From Brachycybe producta (taxonomy: Eukaryota; Arthropoda; Diplopoda; Playtdesmida; Andrognathidae), in NCBI GenBank assembly GCA_036925085.1, contig JAUPFP010000014.1, positions 2,111,501 to 2,175,500 of the forward strand: a stretch of 64,000 bases of DNA, read 5' to 3'. Numbering within the stretch: the first letter of the stretch is position 1; each line of letters starts with the position of its first letter. Position numbers and translations under genes: made by a program. The notes under the pieces are model-generated. The model made no database searches, had not been told where the DNA came from, and was given only the letters and a program-made list of their open reading frames with translations. This document shows positions 57,401 through 64,000 of the stretch, in pieces.

Positions 57401-60400
57401 TTGTGCTAATTTAAGACAAAAATCGATCGATGTTGGTTCGTCGTACATTCATGGAGCTTGTCTCGTCATCTTAGATGCTATTGGTTCTGGTTAGTTAACG
57501 TTTTTTTGTTTTTATTGTGGTGGTTCAAAAGTAATTTTAGATGTCTATGGTGTCGGGAGGGCTAGACGGATCCTGAAAGGACCCAAAAACCTTTAAGAGG
57601 TTCATAAGTCACTGCTATGGCGCCCACCTGTGGGGCAAAAACAGAATAAATAACTATAAAGCCACTAAAAAAATGTGGAAAAGTCAACTTTGGTATCGAT
57701 GCTGTTATTTTTCAAAAAAAAAAAAGTCAAAAATTGAAAAATTATATAAAATATCTCAGGAGAGCTCAACGGGCCAAAAGAAGCTTAAAAAAGTAGAAAG
57801 ATTCAAGAATTTTTACAATTCGAAAAAAAAAATAGAAAATTCTAATCTAGCATTTTTTTTAGCACCTTTTATTCAATTAGAAATTACAAGGAGTATAAAT
57901 GTTTCTTCTGCTTTTAAACAGGGAATAGTGTATCAGTTTCTGTTGGAAAGATGAACTTATTCCGCAATGCGTGTCTCGGATTCCTCTTGGCTCAAACGGA
58001 GCGTCTTTCCGGACGCCCTTACGATGGATCCGCATTCGGATTGACTCAACAAACTCAATCTTGCCGATTAAATTTTGCACTTTGTGACGAACACTCGTTT
58101 GGCGTCGAGCCGTTTTATATAGAAAAGGGTAATTTCTTGTTAATTGAAATAGAATTACATAGTTAATCTTAACATTTGTCTTCTGTCTGATTTTATTAGG
58201 TCCAAATGAGTGTGAAAGTTTGGATGTGTCTTTCACGATGTCCGCTCCGACGACTGCCGTCAACGCGCTTCGTCTCCTTAGAGCTCTACAGTTAACGAAA
58301 CCCGTTCTTCTCGAAGGATCACCGGGTGTTGGCAAAACTAGTTTGGTTGTTGCACTTGCAAAAGCTTCCGGCCATAACATAGTACGGATAAATTTGTCTG
58401 AACAAACGGACATATCTGATCTTTTTGGTGCCGATTTACCTGTTGATGGAGGTCGTGGAGGTCAGTTCGCTTGGAGAGATGGTCCTCTTCTTCGTGCTCT
58501 TAAACAAGGACACTGGGTCGTGTTAGACGAACTAAATCTTGCATCTCAGTCGGTTCTCGAAGGATTGAACGCATGTTTAGATCACAGAGCCGAGATCTAC
58601 ATTCCCGAACTGGGTCGTTCTTTTTGCGTTCCCGGAGGAACGAAACGAAGGATTTTTGCTTGCCAAAATCCGCTTTATCAGGGTGGAGCAAGGAAAGGAC
58701 TTCCAAAGTCTTTTCTCAATCGATTTATTCAGGTCTACGTTGAGCCGTTGTCAACTACCGATTTGGAGTTTATAGCCGCTATGATGTATCCACGGATTCC
58801 GGGAACTGTTATATCGTCGATGGTTCGGTTCAATCAACAGGTTTGAATGTCTTTTGATCGTCATTTTTTGTCTTAAAAGTGTCATTTATAGTGTCAACGC
58901 CTCTCGAACTGGGATTATTTATGTTTTAACATGTGCTAAATGAAGAGAAACGTAATTGTGTTTTATAAACTAGAAGGGTAGCTCGATCACATAACGTTAT
59001 TTTCATGTTGTTATCTTTCAAAATTTGATTTTTTTTTAAAAAAATGATCCAAAAATTTGAAAAAGTAGTTAAAATTTCGTCTGTAAATAGTTTATTTTGA
59101 AAGATAACAACATTGGAAATACTATTAAGTGATTCAGCTACCCTTCTAGTTTTCAAAACGCTTTTAATTTCTCCTAACCATGCTGAATAACCAAAGTTTA
59201 AAAATGATCTTTTTTTATTAATTCGCTTTATCGTAGGTGTATTTGGAAACTGTTGTCGATCGGTCGTGGGGAACTGTCGGTGGTCCATGGGAAGTGAATC
59301 TTCGTGATATTTTTCGTTGGTGTGAACTTCTGATTAGTGATCAAGTTCGTGTTTTTTTGTTTGTTTGTAATTTTATATCCGATAATTAAAATGTCGATCG
59401 CTATTAACGTATATTTGTACCGATTCTCGTTTTCTTTTAGAAGGAGTTCGATGATTTTGATAGCGATTCCTTAAATCTCGGCAAATATGTCGGCCTCATT
59501 TATGCCGATCGTATGCGAACGAAACAAGATAAACAAAAAGTATTTTTACTTGTTTTTTTTTTTACGGTTTTGAAGCTGACTTATTGAAATTGTTTTCTTT
59601 TAAAAGATTGTTGATTTATGTGAGACGATTCTGAATTCTGAAATTGGTCATCCTTGTTCTTCACTTTCCGTAACTAAACATTGGGTTCAAGTCGGTGATG
59701 CTATTTTGCCGAGAATCACTCGTGTGACCTCTGATGTCTTCGAGTTTCGCGGTGGTTCGGATCTGTTTTTACTTCCGTCGCAACTTGGGCCACTCGAGTC
59801 TCTGATGAAATGCATCCAAATGAATTGGATGGCAATTCTCGTAAGTGAATTTCCGTTGTGTTGGGGCTGTGTTTATAGTCGGCGTTTTGCAGTTGGGGAT
59901 TTTATAAGCAATTTTTAGTTGACATTAATTAAATCTATCTCTGAATACATCGTTTATTTTAAACCAGAAGAGTTAAGTTGGTTTTAAATGTAAATATCTG
60001 TCGAACTCTGATTGATTATCGTGTCTTTCATTGAGAAAATAAATGTGTTTTAGGACTAGAAGGGTAGCTGAAACACTTCAAGTGAGTTTGAAAATAGCTC
60101 AACTTTAAGAAGCCGGTATTTTTTTTTAAATTTTTGTCTATGATAAGTTTATTTTGAAATATAACAGCAAGAAAATAACCTTAAGTGATTGAGCTACCCT
60201 TCTAGTTTCCAAAACACGTTCACTATCTTCTTTCTTAGTTTCAGGGAGAAATTGAAAGTGTGTTTGAAACTAGAACAGAGTATTTTCATTTTGATATCGT
60301 TCAAAATAAGCTTTTTATGTCAATTTTTATGTCATATTTTCATGTTGATATTATTTTAAAATATATCAACGTGAAAACGTGATTGAGCTACCCTTCTAGT

Positions 60401-60619
60401 TTCTAAAACACTTTCAAAGTTTAATTGTAATTTGTCTAGAATTCTAGAATACTTAATTTTTTTTTACTTTTTATAATTATTATTGAAAAGGTGGGTCCAC
60501 ACGCGAGTGGAAAAACCAGTTTAGTGACCGCTTTGGCTCAGTTGACCGGCTCCGATTTAAAAGTTCTGAACATGAATTCCGATATGGACACTACGGAACT
60601 TCTCGGTGGCTTCGAACAG
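48484..60619 (+). CDS. MDN1: Midasin (MDN1/Rea1), giant AAA+ ATPase of 60S ribosome maturation; 5' part only
   Basis: Twenty-nine exons are visible and encode the first 2075 residues or so; the gene continues past the window. Midasin uses a dynein-like ring of six AAA modules to strip assembly factors (Ytm1, Rsa4) from pre-60S particles. Walker A motifs are seen for all six: GPIGCGKTS (about residue 295), GETGTGKTA (629), GDTSVGKTS (about 1042), GDTGCGKTT (about 1354), GSPGVGKTS (about 1711) and GPHASGKTS (2034). Walker B examples: HWILLDEVNLAS, HWIILDELNLAP, FLADEISLADDS, HWVVLDELNLASQS. In AAA1 the equivalent is ILLEDIDYAP. The arginine-finger blocks LPPGLRNRFTE, LSRAFRNRFIE, LSPALRNRFTE and LPKSFLNRFIQ are present. 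The last exon (60491-60619) ends ELLGGFEQ at a GT donor. The linker, D/E-rich and MIDAS regions must lie to the right. Largest exon 55658-56851. Confidence 0.97.
48909..49102. mobile_element. FB foldback element, copy 4, MDN1 intron 1
   Basis: ACAGGCA to TGCCTCT, with the same arm as copy 1 (tctgtagacagcttcag). Exact 9-bp flanking duplication ttaaatatc (48900-48908 and 49103-49111). Core with two CCAAT-type boxes. Confidence 0.87.
49131..49205. mobile_element. FB element deletion derivative, MDN1 intron 1
   Basis: 75 bp: a whole left arm ACAGGCA, agcgtagctagcactag, TGCTCCGCCC and gagcgtcagaccaaatat, followed directly by the terminal TGCCTGT of the right end. Flanks ggttttgg / gtttttgg look like a target duplication with one change. 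Confidence 0.75.
49272..49474. mobile_element. FB foldback element, copy 5, MDN1 intron 1
   Basis: ACAGGCA to TGCCTGT with arms aaaaacgggataaacaacg and the complement of cgttgtttgtcccgttttc, then TTGGCTCCGCCC. Flanks ggattttc / ggatttttc. Core includes a TGACGTCA near 49359. Confidence 0.85.
49483..49565. repeat. HP half-copy next to FB copy 5
   Basis: caaactctgattattctgtt followed by gaaactagaagggtagcta, with no facing right half before the exon at 49587. Confidence 0.6.
50240..50410. repeat. AAGTAAC-rich stretch, MDN1 intron 3
   Basis: aaaagtaactg, gaagtaa and aagttact recur irregularly; same flavour as 6780-6970 and 40540-40860. Confidence 0.45.
51360..51745. repeat. Minisatellite in MDN1 intron 7
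   Basis: Units of about 92-99 bp start near 51454, 51546 and 51645, with a more diverged unit before them. Each holds ttgcctttggaattgactgg, ttgcttctgagagtaactga, ttagttgactcgggattg and attagatgtctcttacgag. The last unit is cut short at about 51725. Confidence 0.85.
52785..53045. repeat. HP copy with a perfect 40-bp inverted repeat, MDN1 intron 11
   Basis: A normal HP left half (gaaactagaagggtaaatg, tgttgatatttttcaaaat) is followed at 52952-53038 by a perfect 40-bp inverted repeat around a 7-base loop (gtaacat). Its arm is the HP right end (agtgattcatttactc, tttctagtttttaaac) copied back on itself. Confidence 0.85.
54415..54690. repeat. HP hairpin, MDN1 intron 18
   Basis: gaaactagaagagtagtat and gatatattttaaaataaac face gtttattttgaaagatat and acctttctattttctaac. 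Confidence 0.7.
56920..57065. repeat. Short HP hairpin, MDN1 intron 21
   Basis: aaaactagaagagtagcta and tttactcttctagtttct in close facing orientation with little centre left. Confidence 0.65.
58885..59205. repeat. HP hairpin, MDN1 intron 25
   Basis: gtcaacgcctctcgaactg, aaactagaagggtagctcg, then mirrored tttattttgaaagataac and gctacccttctagttttc. Confidence 0.75.
59990..60420. repeat. Two HP hairpins, MDN1 intron 28
   Basis: First: gactagaagggtagctg (60056) with gctacccttctagtttcc (60192). Second: gaaactagaacagagtat (60267) with gctacccttctagtttct (60388). Both enclose facing aaaataagctt / tttattttgaaat blocks. Confidence 0.72.
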
Positions 60620-60677
60620 GTAGGAAAATCTATTGTTTATCTTAACTTCCAGTAGTTATTTTTTGCGAATTTGCGTC

Positions 60678-60780
60678 TACTTTTTTTATGTTATTGCGAA
60701 AATGTTTGATTGGTTTCAACTTTTAAGGTTATTAGTTGTCGAAACCATTCAAACACTTTCGCAATAACATAAAAAAAGTA
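60678..60780. mobile_element. TA-flanked hairpin element
   Basis: Arms of about 39 bp pair with two or three mismatches (ctttttttatgttattgcga and its complement; gtttga, ggtttc) around a loop of about 23 bases. Both ends abut a TA dinucleotide, as expected of Tc1/mariner-type insertion. No ORF. Confidence 0.7.
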
Positions 60781-61827
60781 TGCTGAAAAGGAGTGTGTTT
60801 CGCTTGCGATTATCATCTTGTAATTTATATTTAGAAACAACCATTATTTTCATATATAGCAGCAGGTTGTATTCGTTTTATGTTTGTAGATTCTTATTGA
60901 GTTCGTAACTGGGGAGGTTGGAGGGGTGGGGGGTGGGTGGGTGGGTCATGATATTGATAACGCGGGATCGTCGTAACAATGGTATCGAAGTTGAAGTCGG
61001 AAATGGGGTTTTTTTTAATGCCTTTTGCGAGATGAAGTGATATTGCTTCAATTCTGAAATATATTATTTTAATAAAGGGTTTTTAGTTGGGTTTTGGTTG
61101 GTTGTGTCGTTACGAGATCTTTCCCTTGTGGTTTTTTTTTCGGTTGTTTGCCTGCTATGTAGTTATTGCATCGTGAAATGATTGATGATCTTCTCGTATA
61201 TATTTTTTCCGAAATATATCAGTAAATGTAATGTTTAAGCTCTGGAGGGAAAGTGTTACATCAAATGTTAGCGTTTTATCTTCTTTGGAAAGGTTTTTTT
61301 TTTTTTACTTTTATCAGATTCTATTTTGAGCGATTTCGTATTAAGAAAAAAACGTCTCGACTTTTTTTTTTGTTGTCTATATTTCTGAGAACACTAAAAT
61401 ATCAAATTTGATTGTTTAATATCATGAAATGAGAAACAAGGAAATGTTTTTATATATTTTCTTGGTTATTTTTATATTTCATTTTTCGTTTTGTACTGAA
61501 AGAAAAATAACATAAGGCTTATTTTTTTTGAATGACACGAGAAGAAGTGAGAAGCTTAGGATTCTTGTTTTTTGAAATTGCTTAAGCTTTTTTTTTCTTC
61601 TTCTTATTTTTACGTATGTGGATTTACATCGTAAAAACAAAAATCTAGATATGTCTTTGGGTTTCAAAAATTTGGATATATATTTGTCATATACATGTAC
61701 GAGCTCGTATCACGACTTTTTTTGTATTGATTTTTTTTTCAGAGGACCGTAATAGGAAAGAATAGTAATAACACGTGCGACACAAATCTGAAGAAGACTA
61801 ATGCAGTTTTTATGCTCATATTTTGAC

Positions 61828-62025
61828 ACAGGCAAATGTGTCCAGCAGTAAACATTTTATTGGCTCCGCCCGTTTATGAGTGTCAGACCAAATATCAACC
61901 AATTAAAAATTGAAAAGGGTGAGGCATGTGACATTTAGACCAAGTAACAAACCGATTAGAAATTGATGACGCTCATAAAAGGGGCGGAGCCAACAAAATG
62001 TTTACTGCTGCGCACACTTGCCTGT
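61828..62025. mobile_element. FB foldback element, copy 6, MDN1 intron 29
   Basis: ACAGGCA to TGCCTGT with arms ccagcagtaaacatttt and the complement of aaaatgtttactgctg, then TTGGCTCCGCCC. 9-bp duplication catattttg at 61817-61825 and 62026-62034. Confidence 0.87.
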
Positions 62026-62159
62026 CATATTTTGCGGAAATATAGGTTTAAAAACACAACAACAAAAAAAGTAATTGAATTAAGTTTCAAGTTTAGTATT
62101 TTGGTATAATTTATCTTGAAATGTTAGCTTGAGTTTCTGATTCGAAAATTAAGTGAAAT

Positions 62160-62960
62160 GTAGATGCCTAGGTGTGTTTGCTGTGTAGATATGATGGGTG
62201 TGATACATTTCTAGTGAAGTTTGTAAGACAACAATGTCTTCATTTCCGGTTAGCAATGCCATATTTGAAAGCTATGCTAATTCGGAATGGTCGTATGGAA
62301 GGTTTACTTATAGGTGGTTATGTATAGATACAATATATACTGTATATATATGTCGGGTGTGGTACGTTTTCGATGGAGTTTACAAGACAACCATGTATTT
62401 CTTTCCGGTTAGCAATGCTGAGATTCAAAATGGTCGTACACTGAGGTATTTTATGGGAATGCAGTTTCAACATATGTCGTGCAAAATAGTATAATATATT
62501 AAAGCTATATATCTTTATTGTTTCACGTTCTCAGTTGAAGCTTAATGCAAGACAACGTTGTCTTCATTTCATGATTAGCAATGTTGAGATTTCATTATTA
62601 TGCTAATTAAAAAGTGGTCTTGTTTCAGGTTTTTTTTTTCCTGTAGGTGATTATTAGGGTTATGCTTTTTCAAATGAAAAAGACTGTTTAGAGGCTAATA
62701 TCTAGGAAATCTCTTATTTAAATGATGAATTATTTCTGGGAACATTCTAGCCTCTATACAGTATTTTTGATAATCAAAAAAGCATATTTTTTTTGACAAA
62801 ATGCTACTTCTGTAATTCCATACGAATCGATAGGGATGCAAAGAATATCTTTGGTGCAAATACGATTTCCTGCGTAGTTTGGCAAGACAACAATGTCTTC
62901 ATTTCCTATTATCAATTGCTGTATTCGAAACATATGTGGTGTGATGTTTTTTCTTCGCCT
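62160..62960. repeat. Diverged tandem or dispersed repeat around a caatgtcttcatttcc core
   Basis: The phrase gacaacaatgtcttcatttc followed by cggttagcaatgc recurs with changes at about 62227, 62389, 62553 and 62884. Neighbouring blocks (gatatgatgggtgtgatac / atatgtcgggtgtggtac; ttcgatggagttt / ctagtgaagttt) repeat with a period of about 165 bp over the first two or three units. Confidence 0.6.
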
Positions 62961-64000
62961 TTGACAGTCCAATTTCAGTTTTTTTTTTCATTATCAACCC
63001 ATTGTAAGGGTTTTCGAAACACATCCTTTAGTATTTTCTTCTTCGTGTTCTTCTTCATCATCATGTGTTGTGATATTGATCTTTGGGTTTGAACCAACTT
63101 TAATAGGTTTTGTATCCAAAACCAAGAAGATATCAGCAGGTGTTGTCGTTAAACCTTTACATAAATTTTAAGGTAGAACATTATCTCGAGTCATCTCGTA
63201 AAAATACAATGGGTTTAAAAAAAGAATGGGGTTAATAAGAAGAAAATGTTACGAAATTTATTTGTAATTTATTGATCATATATACCCGACACACACACAC
63301 ACAAAACACAAGAGAAAAAAACATAAGCGCAACGTTTTAATAACATTTCTGGTGTATAGAATTTAAATATAAATCAATTATTCGCATTAAGGCTTGATTA
63401 AAATACTGAATTTTTTTTTATCTTTAAAAAGGCAAATATAATTATTATAATTAGAAATATATGAGTTTTAAGAAATCGATGAATGAAATTTAGAAAATTT
63501 ACAAACAAGAAAAAAATTGCAAGGCAAAAAAAAAAAGCATTAAATCCATTGCTAAATATTTCGAAAACAATTAATGGCGTAGGCTTTAAGTAAGTTCGAA
63601 ACTTGATTAAGAACTAGTTTGGTTGTATTTCACACACATTTTATAAATACAGCTGGTTTTTTTTTTTTCGAACTGAAGGCGTTTTCAGAAGAGCAATTTT
63701 CTAACAAATTTCTATTGTAAGTGTAATGCTATTCAAGTAGCTTATAACCACCTTTTTTTTGTATAGATTTTTGAATGGTAATTTTTGAACAAACAACAAT
63801 AATTGCTTATAGTTTAGAAATTAGAACCATCTGTGGGTCTAAAATTTGCATAGAAACATTCTTGCAATTCACATTAATTTTACACTTCTTATGCCAAATA
63901 TACACAATAACAATTTATATTATCAGTTTAGGTAAAGTAGGTAAATAAAGCAAAGTTTAAAGTAATGGTTTTTTTTTTCAGTAAATCCAAGATTATTTAC

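Larger units (their letters stand above)
60620..64000. other. Start of the large MDN1 intron 29; no exon recognised
   Basis: A good donor (CAG|GTAGGA) ends exon 29. Nothing in the next 3.4 kb matches the expected midasin continuation, so this is read as intron. It contains a TA-flanked hairpin, an FB element and a diverged tandem repeat. Confidence 0.6.

Noticed and set aside
60620..64000. Possible separate gene or 3' end of MDN1
   Set aside because: Exon 29 ends mid-AAA6 at a good donor, and midasin normally continues for thousands of residues. No other coding exon was recognised, so an intron is the simpler reading.

Overview
This is a eukaryotic, almost certainly metazoan and invertebrate, genomic window. 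It is AT-rich. Its genes are split by many short GT-AG introns, often with T-rich acceptors, and its introns and spacers are full of short hairpin-type mobile elements. The proteins align collinearly with vertebrate orthologues (MMS22L, MFSD9, MIX23, FAM162, NUDC, midasin), which suggests a bilaterian such as a deuterostome or lophotrochozoan. I cannot name the phylum. No prokaryotic, CRISPR, rRNA or tRNA feature was seen. Gene models were assembled by eye by joining open reading frames at GT/AG junctions. The joined exon lengths of all complete genes come to whole codons, which supports them; single junctions may be off by a base or two.

Layout. 1-8 kb: two tandem MFSD9-family transporter genes (+) with matching exon structure. 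9-12.4 kb: CDK5RAP1 (-), sharing a divergent promoter with MMS22L (+, 12.96-24.37 kb, 27 coding exons). 24.6-25.4 kb: a small YccV/HspQ-domain protein resembling the C-terminus of FBXO21 (-). 27.3-32.2 kb: USP16/45 deubiquitinase (+). 33.1-33.9 kb: MIX23 (-), divergent from an importin-alpha gene of the KPNA1/5/6 clade (+, coding 35.8-39.2 kb). 44.1-45.1 kb: FAM162 (-). 45.9-47.9 kb: NUDC (-), divergent from midasin MDN1 (+, from 48.48 kb). MDN1 runs off the right edge: 29 exons are visible, covering all six AAA P-loops, and a last intron of more than 3.3 kb fills the rest.

The genes are unrelated housekeeping functions (tRNA modification, replication-fork repair, histone/ribosomal deubiquitination, mitochondrial import, nuclear import, dynein/chaperone function, 60S ribosome maturation). 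They are packed as divergent pairs with shared 5' regions and convergent pairs with close 3' ends. There is no operon logic.

The most unusual content is the repeats. One foldback family (called FB here; seven copies) has a constant core with CCAAT boxes, a CRE and GC boxes, and constant ACAGGCA-type ends. Between these lies a segment of about 25 bp that differs completely from copy to copy yet matches between the two arms of the same copy. One copy sits about 30 bp upstream of the FAM162 start codon. Another is split by a Harbinger-like element with a TTA target duplication. A second, more numerous hairpin family (called HP here) recurs in introns throughout. One copy contains a perfect 40-bp inverted repeat.
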